Below are positions 36,299 to 49,610 of a DNA stretch of 64,000 bases, piece after piece. The notes beneath the pieces were generated by a model. The model searched no databases. It was not told the DNA's origin and worked only from the letters and a program-made list of their open reading frames with translations. Position 1 is the first letter of the stretch, and each line of letters opens with the position of its first letter. Source of the stretch: Copromyces sp. CBS 386.78 (lineage: Eukaryota; Ascomycota; Sordariomycetes; Sordariales; Sordariaceae); assembly GCA_030685235.1 (NCBI GenBank), contig MU839158.1, forward strand, positions 124,001-188,000, in the 5' to 3' direction. A program made the position numbers and the translations under genes.

Positions 36299-39200
36299 GG
36301 TTGCAGTTGTTGCCGTCGGGGTCGAAGGCGGCCGGGTGGTACAGCACGCGGGCGAAGGAAAAGTTGCTTGTTTGTTGATTTGGAGATGGAATTTTTGGCG
36401 ATGGCTGCCAGGTGGTTGCCCTGCACTATTGAACCAGGACATAGGTAATGGTGGGGGCGCTTGTCCAGCTAATCAGCGACCGTTCTGCGCTTGACTTAGA
36501 CGCACCTTCGCAGCCGCTCCAACTGGGACCTGCTCCCAAGTTACACACCAAGACGTCCACATTATGGTACATACCCAAAAATACAGGCGACACGTGCACT
36601 CCCCGACAAATGACAACGGACACTCCCGTTCATCACCGTCAATCATCTCATCTCCGTGGCCGGCCACCGGCCCACTCACACACACCTCACCTCCCTACAC
36701 CACAGCGTACATGCCGGTAGGGTACAGGGCACCTAAAAACCAACCCGGTACCTACTTTCAGATATCACACACTCTTGTGCGCCGTACATCTCGAACTTGA
36801 AGACTGAGCACCTCACACCTGCACGCACATAGCGGCCCCCAGCAAGCACGCACCCGTGAGGGTCAGAGAAACGTGGAAACATGGAACATGAGATCGTCCT
36901 GACCGACACGCCCCCAAAGCCTAGAAATCGCTTATACCGCGAGAGACGTATGTTGCACATAATCTATCGGGCTTGCCGTGTGAATGTTGTGAACGCATTC
37001 TCTTGGCTTTTCCAGATCAGATCTGGCTGTACTGCGCTATGCCTGGTCTCGGGCAATCCATCAACGATAGGGACCAGGAGACGTTTTACCCTATCCTTAA
37101 ACTGTGCATCTAGAATACGACCGAGTCTACTCAGCTACCTCTGTTCATTCAAGATGTCTTCCCAATCTTGGGGGCAATAAGTCGTCGAACTGGGTTGACT
37201 TCCACTTGCCGTTCTACATACCGTTTTATCCACCGGTTGTCTCTTCGGCCTTAACTGACATATGGTCGCATCAAAGTGATCAATACCAACAAGCAGCATT
37301 CCATAATATCTATCAGTCTCCTAGAGCCGTTATCGAGCGCTCCTCATCCATCTACCCGCCCACCCATCCATCCACAAAACCTGCTGAGCCGGTCATGCAT
37401 GCCCCCGTCATGTTACCGATTTTATATGCAGTAGAACTCCGATAACTGCCAATATCATCTGCATGAGCTTGCTCGGTACGTATTTCGTGTTACACAGCCA
37501 GCACCTCTGTCTGATAGGTAGATTAGCGGATCCCTTGACCCCGTAACGTTGGCCCTTTGATCTATCCGCATTGAACCTTCCCGATCCGCTCGGACACTTT
37601 GTAAGAGAAGCTTAGGGAATCGGTTATCATAGGGCGTTTGGCCCGATTTCTGCGCAGTTCAAATTAACGAAATCGACCCTGGATCATATTATCTGCGCTC
37701 GACTTTCAACCGGCTTTTTTTTCCACATTATGTCTAGTCTAGGGGATGCAACACAACCCAAAGACGCGCGGTGCCTGCGGAACTCGCTCGCTTCCAGGAA
37801 GACTTGAGACGTGGATTTGGGGCATTTTAAGATGTCAGGATGTGATGAAGATGTAAGTGGGAATGGTACGTAGAGATTTGGAGGTGTGTACACCAAAATG
37901 TGCTGCACTGGTCTCGCCTATCCAGTAGCCGCTATGTAGGCATGTGCGGCAAACAGGGACTCAGGGAGGGGTTGCCAGATGGAGAGGGGGGAGCGGAAGG
38001 GTCGCTAGGTTGGTGAAGTCGGGTGCAACCCATTTTCTAACATCCTTTTTGAGACCGAGCCACACTGGTGGACTAGCAGGCAGTCTGTGCTTCGTGATAC
38101 CGCAGGCTTCACGATATCCCTCTGGTTCTTGCATTCCACACATGGGAATAGTAATGGGAGGCTTGTCTGTCTGAGACATGTCGATGCAAGAGGCGTACAC
38201 TTCCAGGATTTTCTTGGCTTGTCGGTTCGTTCGTCATTTTTTTTGGTCTAGTGTTCGCTGTTATAACATTGGTGAGGTATGTAAAGTATAGCCAAGGCCC
38301 TTCTGGTCTGGCCATGACCATCGGAGAAAAAGACACAGTAGGGGAAACGACTTTTTTTCCCCTCAGGCGAACGATGAGGCTGCTTCTTTGCCTTGAAAGC
38401 GCCAAAAATAGCAAAGACGAGGTCATGATAGGGTATGATGCCGACAGATGCTTAACATTAGGGAAGTGTGTGATAGAACCGGTCCATCGCTCGCGCCAAC
38501 CTTACCCCAATTCAGGGCAGTGATATCTGGGCAGGCTCATAGGATGGTTAACGTAGGTACACTAGTACGCCATCTTGGCCTAGATCTGCTCAACTCCACC
38601 TTGCCTTTAATGAGGGTATCGCGGCAACCGCAACTAACAGCTCGCGGTACCCGTTTGGAAGATGGGGGTAGCTATAAGGGATGACTGGGGGAAGAAGCGA
38701 GCAAGGCTTGAAATTTCCAGAAGTGCGGGAGAGCAAAAGAAACGAAGTCAAAGTCAGGTCCATTTGTGCCGTGTGGTGCCATTCCAATGGTCGCTTTCCG
38801 ATGTTGGTCGACGAGCCAGTGGATCAGCGAGGGATGCTGTGACATGCAGCCAAAATATGCAACGAGTTGCATATGTAGAGGCGCCATCATAGAAGATGGT
38901 GCAGTCCTATAACCGCTAATGCTAGGGTCCCGGAATTCATCGAATAGTGCTTCCCAATCCAGCTGGGCTGCTTACTCTTCGATGCCATGAGATAGAAGGC
39001 TTATGTATGCCTTCGGATACCAGACTCGAGTTTCTGCTATCTGGCTTGATATTCCAGGGAAAATTTCGGGTATCAGGTTGTATGGTGCCCCAAGGTCCTT
39101 CAAAATGAATGATTTGGGCCGCTGAAAGTAGGCGGTGGCATCTTAGACAGACTTCTGCTAAGTCCTGACGAGTAGCGTACTAGTGAGGATGGAATGGGAT

Positions 39201-42200
39201 TGAATTTCATGAACAGGGCAACGTTACCAACCTACCCTTCTCGCTTACCGTTGTATTCTCTCGCATGCAGAGTTTCCGCCCACACCCATCTGTATGACAT
39301 TAACATCTGCTTTCATTGAGGACATGGTGGATTTGAACGCTGATGCTGACATTCACCCCAAGTTATTGATTTCTTCCCGGAGATGAGATGTTTGGCATCG
39401 GCCTCTGTATCAAGCTCTTGGCAGCCTAACTACCGCATGTCAGCTTCTGTTCTGCGATCTGGGATGAGGATATCTGGATGAAGTCTACCCATGCGGGCCA
39501 CGCGGGATAAAGGAACTTGGAGGTCCCACTCAGACACTCGCTCACAAGAGACGTCCACTTCAAGATTCCGAGGGTTGGAGTCCGCATGGAGAGCTGGGGT
39601 TGACAACCCCGGCTGCCACGCCGTGGTGGTGGAGGTCGGTGCGATGTGGGCTGTGGACAGGTGGGTGTCGTCAACTGAACTCATGGGGTTCGTGATTTGC
39701 AGGTCGCAGTCTGCGTCAGCTGCTTGCCGCTGTTGCAGACAACATGCCAATCAGCATCTGCGCGAGTGATGCCAAGTCCGACTGCAGCTAATCGCTTCCA
39801 CCCCTGCCGCTCCACATGCAATGCATCACCACACCACCTGGCTCAAGCCAAGGGTTTAGCTCCCAAGGCCACCCCTCCATGAGGCCTCGCGCCGCTTCTC
39901 CCACACCATCCCTTTCCAGTCTTCCGCCCTGGGCTCTAGACCGTTTCGAAATGAGATGGGAATTCCCCGGTATTCATGGGACGTTTCATCGTTGACTCGG
40001 CTCTCCGGATCGCATGCCATTGTGATGAACTTTTCGATATGCAGGTTGACCGGCCGATTCCAGTGTAAATGTGCTTCGTGAGCAAGGAAAAGCCGACTTA
40101 GCAGGCAAAAACGGGGCAGATGACCAGAATAGCTGTGCTGCCGTTACGTCGAGTTCTGACTTGCCTTGCAGGAATGAGTCAACTTTTTCAGGTTTTTCCT
40201 CCGGATGGAGCGATATCGTGCCTAGGCAGCCAGACAGTCGACCCTTGTGATGTGAAACAGTCCATCGCATGTATCTTCGGCAGCTCATCAATCTCCTACT
40301 TTCTCCAAGGCTGCGCTTGCCCTTCATGCGAGGGTGTGAGACTTGTACACTAGATGGCTTGACCTGACAAGGCTCGACCCCGCGGGGCTGCAACCTTGGG
40401 TGTTCTGAAGGCACGTGGTATACTTGCCAACTGGAGGCTTTGGCCCCGGGTCTTCGTCCGTCCTCTTGGGTCAACTTGAGTTCTGTATATGTCAAAGTTT
40501 ACAGCCGACAGAGGGGTTTCATATCGTGATCTTGTCGATATCGAGTTGAGTACCTGGCATACGCTGTGAGTATAGGCATGCCCCTGCCTTGACTGACATT
40601 CTCTCAAACTCGCATCCGCCAAGTGAACTTGGCGAGTATGCGGAGATCTGTGAAACCATACAAGTCGCGCACCAATGCACGGCAAGTCACTTGGACGTCG
40701 TGTTTTGCAGGACCCGGATCCAAAGTGAGATACCTAGAGACCGGGGAGAGACCGCCAAAAATGCACGGAGACTAAAAGACGCACCTTTTGAGCTCGCCTG
40801 CAGCATTGGTGCCAATGTGAGCAGTGGAAGGGTGGTTGTTGTGTAACCATTGACGGCATTCACCATGCGAAGCGGGCTACTGTTCTTTGCGATTTTTGGA
40901 ACCGTTGTACCGTCTCGATATCCCACGGCGATGGAAGAAATGACGAGACATGAAGTCCCGGTACGATTGGCCTTTGTTGATATGGCCCCGAGCATACGTC
41001 GGCGATGCCAGCGTTTCTGTCCACCATTTGGAGGGCTGTGGAAAGCAGATATTCCATCTGCAGCGAAGTACGTGATGTGCCTGCTGTTCGGGGCCCGTTC
41101 GTTCTTATTCGGGTTGTTTATTGGAATGAGAAATGCGGGTATATGGGCACGGCCTTGGGCCCAGTACCAAATTTTGTGGCTAGTATAGCGGTTGGGTCCT
41201 ACTGGAGTCAGATCGATACCATCGCATGATACAGACAGGAAGCGTAAGCTACCGTGACATACAACATGGGCCAGTGCGTGCGGGATCTGAAGAAGACTCT
41301 CCCAGGATGTTCGGCTGACCTGCGAGAGCGCAGATCGTGGAGAGCTTCCGCTCCAAGCTGATCTCATCTGGCCGGCTCGAGTTTCGAACGGCTTTACGGG
41401 ACGAATCCCACTCGGTTCGGTTCAAATCCCTCATTCAAGCCCAGTTGAGACCATGCTTGCGTAGAAATTATGAGCTACGGTTCTAGTCGGACTTTTGTTG
41501 CTCGTTCGGAGTGAGCATCAAATACCCGCTTTCGAGTTTCGAGCCATCCGGCAATCATACCCATTCGGGATTGCTGGGATGTCAAGACGACCTTGGTTGT
41601 CTGACGCGCAGGATGCTGTGCTAAAGCTTGACTTGACCAATGGTAACGCGTAGTTTACTCGCCAGGGAAATCGGTCGCAGAAATCAGCTACGCACTGGGT
41701 TGGTCAGCTCAGGTCAGCTCCTCAGTCGCCGGTAAAGTAGAACGATCACTGTAACTTGCCTGTTCGTGTTCAGAGAAACGTAAAAAGACATCGTCGGTTG
41801 TCGAGTTCGTATCTGATGATTTTGCCCCAGTGACTAAAAAGAGGAGAAGGAGAGGCAAAAGAGGTCGGCAGTGCTTTCAACAATCAGAGACATTGTCAGG
41901 CCGAACTCGAAGTCAAAGTGGAAGGCACAGCCAAGATTGTAAGAAAGCGACATGCCCCCACTGCGCTAATCAGAAAGGAAGGCGCGGCCTGCTAACCATT
42001 TGTGTCGCAACCTGCACGTCGACAAGGCTGGAAGGGTGTGCGAATTAAAGTTTAACGCCTAGGTGTTGCTATATACGCTGAACTTCATACATATCAGACC
42101 GTAACGTTCTGTACGTCGAGGTGAGAGCGCGCAATTACACTACACCCCCGAGTTTTTACTACCTATACTGCGTAGATGTCGTTGCGCCCAAGTGTCTGAG

Positions 42201-45179
42201 ACATGAAGCGGCTGGTATTACCAGGATGGCAAATTTTCCGAGATGCGGTTTGGGTCTGGTTGATCAAAGGTATATACCATAAAAGTCTGCTCTTAATGGA
42301 ATTTCAACCCGCGACATCATTCATGAGTGTCACGTCCAGTCAGGTATTTTTGATATCTCTGAGATCGTACGGACTACGGAGAGCATTGAAGGGAAGAGTG
42401 GAGACTAGTGCATGTGGCCCGGATTTCGGCTGTTAAGATGGGTCTCTGATAGGTTGACTGCAGTGTTTAGATTACAACTTCACTTCATCATTTCCTCAAA
42501 CTTTCCCCAAATAAAACCTCGAGATCATTGAATTCTGAATTCTCTTCCTTGTCATGGCTCACATTCTCAGCAGGTGAATTCTGTATGACTCGATTTCTTG
42601 CTCTTGTTTGAAGTTATTGAGCGGGATTTTAACAACAACAGGTACCTTGCAGGTAAGCCTCACTCTTGTGCTTATAACTACTTCAGGTATTCCAAAAATT
42701 CAGATACAACTTAGTTACATCTCGTTTGACGTAAACTACGTCCAAAGCCCTGAGCGTCTTTTTATCATAGCTTGTAGGTATCCTGCCCCATGTCTCTTCT
42801 CAGCAGATGCGGTCACCCCCCTTGTATTGGCTAGAGCGCTTCGTCATTGCGAGCAGGGAGGGGTTTTTGGTTAGGGTAGGATTCATGTTATGTCCTGTGA
42901 TATTATTCACGACGATTCTTGCGAATATTTCTGCGGCCTATATTCGGCATACTCCTCGCTTGTTTTGAAAATATTCTTTAGATGGAAATAGACTATCAGG
43001 GAACTCGAAAACCATTTCGATTTGCAGTTGAATATATATCATCTTTCACAAGTCGCATAGGCCTAGTCAGGATGCAGCAAGGGAAAGATGCAGTATGCAC
43101 CATGTGAAGTGTACCTTGAACCTTGGGCAATTCCGCCGCTTCTGGCCACTTGGAGTTGGTTTGGGCTTTTGCATCATTCGACAGTTTTGCCGAGAAAGCT
43201 CTTGGTCTCGCAGATTTGACGTCCAAACTAACAGCATAAGGTACCCAGCTCCCGTCCCAGGAGGTCGTTCCGCACCCTCCTATTCTACGTGAAGGTTGCA
43301 CAGTCACTCTGCCGTCATACTCAATAGCGGCCACAAGGAGTACGGAGCGACACAGTCCATTCCCGCTTGGCACAAGCAGTTGCTGCCGCTCTTGGATGTC
43401 TGTCCTGACACAAATACGATGCTATCGACTTCCTTGCCATCGATATCACCTCGCCTAAAGTCATAATGAGACCCTGTAGCTAGGCTCTGGTAGGGCACAC
43501 ATTTACATATTCAGATTGTCACAGCGCAATGTATGCTACCAAGAAAAGCATAGGCACCTCGGGTCGGACCAAGACAATGGCAGCAAGGGGTGTTGGAGCC
43601 AACCGAGCTTGAAAATCCTGGACAAAACACGGCCGGGCTGATGCTATCACTCGAAACCGTAGCAAGATTCATTCATCACCCATGAACCCCAGCTTTCTCC
43701 AGACTGCTAGAACTGCTTCCCGCCCATCCTCACCATCATCTCTTGTAATGTACCCGTCCAAGCCGTACATCCTCGCCCATTGACGCGGCACTGGTATTTG
43801 ATCCACCACACCTCGGCGCCCCGAGCCACCCTCCTCCAGCACTTTGACCCTTCCCAACGGGCACTGCAACCGCTACCACGTCGAGATTAGCTTAGTCCGT
43901 TAAAATTTAATCTGGATTCAATTCGGTTCCAGCTTTCAACTTGTCTTTGTCCCGCGACGCGCCCGCCCGTTCACTCGGTTGAACCGCCACAGCCAACAGC
44001 GAGATGAGATACGCGGGCATATGACTTGGTACCCCATTACCAAGCAGACCGAGTTCGACCTGATCTCACCTTGCCCGCCTTGGTACGACATCATCCAGGC
44101 AGCTTCTCGGAGCTTTACTGGATGTTCTGCGTATCACATCGCGGCGTTGCCTTGTCATGAGTGGCCTGGCGACTGCTATGTACACGCCCCCTCCCTTGCA
44201 TCCCCATGTTCGCACTCTCTCCTGTGTCCAGGATGGGCCAGTCTGACAGGGGGAAGCCTGGAACATGGGCTGCAACTGCCTGCAGAAGGCGGCCCACATG
44301 CCAAGGCCCCACCTTGTAAGCTACGCCTGCACTTGCCTGATGGGACGCAAATCCATGTGCGCTTGCGCATTTCATTCTGCTTCATGGAAGGAAACATGGA
44401 ATGAAGTGAAAAAGCGGATGATATCAACATGTCTGAAGCCAAGGCCTGGATCACGCTCTCGTGCCTCTTTTTCTCATGGGATGACACCCCGGGGGAACTA
44501 GCATAAATTTATCGCATCAAGATCAGTCCGCGTGCCGTCCAAGCATGCGAGTGAAAGTTACAAGTTCGAGTTCTCTTGGAAAAGCGATAGAGACACCCGA
44601 CCACGGCGCGCCCGGCGGGACCCGGAAACATGAGATTCCAAGCTGACTGAGCGAACCGAACTCGACCGGACTTACGTACAATCTTTCCCCCGACCTGTTT
44701 TTATCCTCTTGCTTTCTTGTTCCCTTTTTGTTCATTCGTGATTCGACCGGCGAACGAACCCCATACCCATCATCATATCTGGAGCCTGTCCCCCCTTCCA
44801 CCTCACCCCCCTCGCCGTGCCATCACTGCAACAAGTTTCGTCCGACTGGTCGGCTCGTGGTTTTTCTGATTTGCGCCAACCAACCATTTCACACGCCCGG
44901 CTACCTACCTGACTCTTGTGCGTCCTTCAGTTTGCAAATCCCATATGCACAACCTAACTTTCTTTCTGCATCACCCAGTGCATCACCCAGCGCGCGTGCA
45001 TTCCAGATCCAAATCAGAGCTTTAGACTCTCACTCGGCTGTGACCCTTGGTCCCTCCTCCCCCCTCACACCTGCCCCCCTCCTCCAGTGCGCGAGTGCTT
45101 CCACCACCCCGGCCAACCCAACTATATCAAGACACGTCGTTTCGCAGACCCGTTGACGTGGTTGACGTCGCCTGCACTC
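36299..45179. other. Gene-poor region of about 8.9 kb between divergent dis3 and rsc7
   Basis: No gene with recognisable motifs. Frames here are short, overlapping and without codon character. The longest is 226 codons at 40687-41367 (-), rich in Ser, Arg and Asn with no domain. A second weak frame is at 39430-39750 (-). The last ~500 bases (44700-45179) are pyrimidine-rich and look like the rsc7 leader. No RIP-type AT-rich patch, TIR or LTR pair was seen. Confidence 0.45.
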
Positions 45180-47983
45180 ATGTACGCAGCACAGCCAAAC
45201 GGCGTTGATAGTGCAACGATCAATCCCGCTGCGCTCAACACAGGTATGCCACCATCACTTTTTTGTTTTTCCTTTAGTGTCTGTCTGCCCTGCCCTGGGG
45301 GTCTTGGAATATTTCCCGAACAGTTACCCCGTGTCGCTCCGTGTCGCTGGTCCCTTGCGACCGGGACTGCGTGATGGGTGCCACGGTGCGTCGTTTGCGT
45401 TCTGCGTGAGCGGTGCGTGTGCGTGAACCATGACGGCGGTGTTTGGTGCCGGACGAGGCCCGGGCAAGGGTGGATCCGTTCAGTCCAATATCGAGCCGAC
45501 TTCGATGCCGATGGGATCCGGACGGCATGTCATCATCACCTTCCCCCGTCCGTATCTTTGTTTAGTACTATCCATGGCGCCAGGATGGCATCGGTGCGGG
45601 GAGTGCCTTCATTCTACAGGTGCTTGCGGGCCCAAGAGATGCGCTGCCTTGGCCTGGGGCCGCCTGGCTGGGTCTGCGACAATGATCAATGGAAGTCATT
45701 GCCCCGCAACCCGCCCGCTCGGCATCCACCAACACCCCCCCTCCCCGCTCCCGCCAGCGCCATTCAGGGCATGGGCGCCCGCACAACCCAACTCGGACCT
45801 CCACCGCGCCGCTGGGATTCGCGGACCGCTCGCGTCTAGGCACTTATCATCTCCGTCGCGTCAATAGATTTGCCAGTCGCTCTGCAATCTCGTTTCCTCT
45901 TCTTTCATCTGGAAACGCTGTCGCAATATCCTTGCATGTGAAATACTGACGTGCGCATCCTGACCAGACTTGAGCGAGCCACCACGGAATCTCAAACGGG
46001 AACGTTCTCCCGAAGATTATCAATACTCAGGACCGCCAGGGTCTACTGGTGATGACGGTATGTTGTGCTTTACATCCTGATCCTGTGTACCTGTTTCGTC
46101 TGCAACTCGGTGTGCCCTCTCCCCTTGTTACATGTTCAGTCGTGCTACGAGGTGCTTGCCGTTGAACACGCTGACACCGTTTTGCGCCCTGAACAGGTGG
46201 TGATAAGCAGCAGCCTAGAAAGCGAGGAAGACCGATGAAGTCCAGCAGACCATCTGGGGGTGTCCCCGAGCCCGTTGGCCAGGGCCCCATTGCGCCGTCT
46301 ATCCAACAGACACTTCCACCACAGACACCACAGAATCAGAATGCTCCTCTCCCGACACAAACACCCACGTATGCCCCCGCGCCCGCGCCCGCCCCCGTAG
46401 CCGCGCCTCTCCAGGCTTCGCCTCCCAAGACGACCCCAACCAAGACGACCCTGAAAGCCCTTCCGACCGTTCGCGACCACACAACCGACCAGCTTGGCCC
46501 TGGCGGAGATGAATACTTGCCGAGGGAGATTGATGAGGCCGGTGAGAAGAAGGTTATGCCAAATGGGCAGCTTACCGGAAATCGTGAATACAGATGCCGA
46601 ACGTTCTTGGTACCCAACCGAGGCGATAAGCTTTTCATGTTGGCGACCGAATGTGCCCGAGTTCTCGGCTACCGCGACTCATACCTGCTCTTCAACAAGA
46701 ACAGATCACTGTACAAGATCATAGCGAACCAGGAGGAGAAGGACGACCTTGTGAACCAGGAGATCTTGCCTTTCTCGTACAGGTCGCGCCAGATTGCCAT
46801 CGTCACGGCCCGCAGCATGTTCCGTCAGTTTGGTAGCAGGGTTATTACCAACGGCCGCCGCGTCAGGGACGATTACTGGGAAACAAAGGCACGGAAGCAA
46901 GGCTTCACCGAGGCCGATCTGGCCGGGGAGAAGAGACCTGGGGGAACCAAGGCCCGGGAAGCAGCCGCCGAAGCCAACCAGAACTCCATGCTCGGAGGAC
47001 CTCACGGGGAGATCATCTACAACACGAACCCAGGCCCCTATGGCGCCCCGCAGCCCCTCGTACAACCAGGTATGATTGGACCGCCGCCAACAACCTCGAC
47101 CAGAATGCCCGTAATAACACTAGGACCAGATTACAATGATTCCAGGAGCCGGGACTACTCGACTATTCTCAAGACTGGCCCGCGACAGGAGATCACTGGT
47201 CCGCCTTATCAGGATCGGACCCAGACTACACCTCTGTCCGACCTGCACGCGCAAGCTCACCATGCAGCCGAATTCAACCGGGCCGTTAACCAGCAACGGG
47301 AGATGCGTGGTGAATATCTCCAAAACCTGTGGCGGAGGCCTCATGATCAAGCCACTGCCACGAACCTGGGCCAGCCGGTCGGCTCTGAAGCCTCTGCTGC
47401 TCCTACCAGCCGGCCAGCCGCGTCGTCTCATGCCCCTAGTTCTGGATTACAGCAACCTGCCATCGTGCCAAACCAGAGCCCTCAAATGATGATGACGGCG
47501 GCACCATACTCGCAGCCCATTCATGCACAGGCTTCGGCCAGTCAAGGTACAATGAGAGGTATGGCTCCAGCTCCAGCTCAGAACAGCTCGAAGCCAACAA
47601 ACTCTTCGTCAGCTCCTAGCGGAAGCATGCCACAACCCGGCCAGAACTACGGCTATACAAATTCACAGATGTGGCCCCCGACGCCCCAAACGCCGCAGCA
47701 CAGCTACTCAGCCTACACTGCCCAGCCCCAACAGCCTCATTCTCAGCAATCCCCTGCTCCTCAGTTGCGACACTCGGGTTCAGGAAGCCAGGTTCAGCCA
47801 AATAACATGTCTTACTCAACCATGCCCAGCATGAACCAAGGCTATGGTGCTCCCTCACAGGGGATGTATTCTGCTGAAACTCCACGCCAATACATGCACC
47901 AGAGCGCGCCGTCCCCGGCCGTTTCGCAGCCATGGACTCAGCAACAGCAAACTGCTACGTGGTGGTCCAACCAACCACAGTAG
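45180..47983 (+). CDS. rsc7: RSC chromatin-remodelling complex subunit Rsc7/Npl6 (Swp82-like)
   Basis: This 646-aa predicted nuclear protein is a subunit of the RSC (SWI/SNF-family) remodeller. Exons are 45180..45243, 45968..46057 and 46197..47983. Intron 1 is unusually long (724 bp, GTATGC donor), intron 2 is 139 bp (GTATGT), and both keep phase. An AT-hook-like basic motif (RKRGRP, residues 59-64) is created across the second junction. A Pro-rich linker follows. The conserved RSC7/Swp82 domain runs about residues 140-280: EYRCRTFLVPNRGDKLFMLA, then ARVLGYRDSYLLFNKN, then the GRRVRDDYWE segment. The second half is Gln/Pro/Ser-rich and disordered. Identity is firm; the first two exons rest on splice consensus and phase. 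An alternative start at 46235 would drop the AT-hook. Confidence 0.88.
45244..45967 (+). other. 724-bp intron 1 of rsc7
   Basis: The donor is GTATGC after a 64-nt first coding exon, and the acceptor is GACCAG. The join restores Asp and continues DLSEPPRNLKRERSPED. The intron is about ten times the local norm, and no gene was seen inside it. Confidence 0.6.
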
Positions 47984-49610
47984 ACGAAGATGGCACTTTG
48001 TTGGGTGCGCGTTTGGTTCGGTGTGACCAGACATGTTATTGATACGGCGCCATTCTTTGACACTTCTGTCTCATCCAGGAGGGTAAAACGATTGCTGAAA
48101 ATACACGCCTTCCGCCCAGCCATCCTTCTTCAGTTTCCGAGTTTCAAACGTTTCAGAGATACCCCAGTATTCGTATTATTGGAGAGGCGAGCGTGCCTTT
48201 TATTGGGCGGGCGTGCAACGGGTTTGCAGCATTCGGTTTTCCCGGTATCGGATTATAGAGGAGTCCATGGTGGGTGGAGGGCAGGTACCATGTTTGTTCG
48301 GCTTTCTTTTTTTTTTCTTTTTCTCTTCGGATGATACCTCTTTTGTTGGCGTGCTTGCTCAGCTGGCTCTCCGGTCCTTGCTCTCTTTCTCCCCAACTCG
48401 CGAAGGTGCTCAACGGCTGTACACATACGCTTCCTGCCGACTCGAGATACTCGGTTGTTTGGCAATTTTGTGGCTATTATGACTTTCAGCTATACGATTC
48501 CTGGTGATTTCGTATGCTTGGGTTGGGATTCTCAGCACTGAGGTGCTTGGTTTCAGGAGATGAGATAGAAGGAAAGGTTTCTTGGTCACATACGAGTGTT
48601 ATACCCTGTTTTCGCGGTGGAGGGAATTTTGTATCTCTTTGCACTTGGATCTATCTCTCTTCGCTTCATCTCTTGTTAGGATTTTTATGACCCCCCTTTA
48701 TTTGCTTTCCCGATATGAATTCTCCTTGGTTTTGTTCGGTCAGCAAGGAATTGTCAGGATGACGCACCACGTAGCGGTTTAGGGTACGCTCTTCTCAAAT
48801 TGGATTATTCTTTATCTGGCTACGCTCAGTTTCCGTCTTTTGTCACTCATGTTCTCGCGTCTTCATGTTGTGTCTGGTTATCGATGTACTGGTCTGTTTC
48901 GATCGTTATTTAGCTCTTGCCTACTTCATTTCTTTCAAGCTGAGTCAGGATGTATACTCGTGTTAAAGGAGATATCAACAGGGACACCACTTTTCTTTCG
49001 AGGTCTTGAAGCAAGCTAGCTATATCATATTTCATCTTGGGCACTTAGCTCGTATACTTACCTTCGCTTCTGGCACCCATCCTCACAGGATGAGGGTGGT
49101 GGCCGCCTCAAGGGCTTTATGTGTTTCATATGCTTCATCCCTGTTTCCGCTCCCGAGTGTGCTATTCGATATCTGGCCGTGGACTGCTTCGAACATGTCA
49201 AGTAGTTGACCATGTTTGAATCACTAGACTGGCTGGGCTCAGTGAGCAAGGAACACTCAAGTGGAAATTGGACCGTCACTTTATTCCCATGACCCCCATC
49301 CAGTACACGAGAGCTGTTCACAATGTTTTCAGGGTAACCGTTTGTGAATCAATATGGTTCTTTACTATCGCTGAAGCTGATATCTGTGCTCATGGCCGAT
49401 TAGTCAGTCACTCCAAGTTCATCGCTACATATGTTACAATATAATTCAGCGGCATATACTTTCATAAAACATTGCAAATGATATAAAATATCTACTTTTG
49501 ACGATTCGGTCTACCAATCTTCCAATTTGCTTAGCTTTCGTCTGTCATGACAACAACCCCATATAGCCAGCTCAACATTATAGTCCCCTACCACCCATAA
49601 AGACATCTGA
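47984..49610. other. Intergenic region between convergent rsc7 and trs65
   Basis: About 1.6 kb, T-rich after rsc7 (a long T run near 48308-48325), expected to hold both 3' UTRs. No gene is seen. Confidence 0.5.

Noticed and set aside
41395..41435. tRNA-like GGTTCAAATCC word
   Set aside because: Flanking bases cannot form a T stem, and no A box lies at proper spacing.
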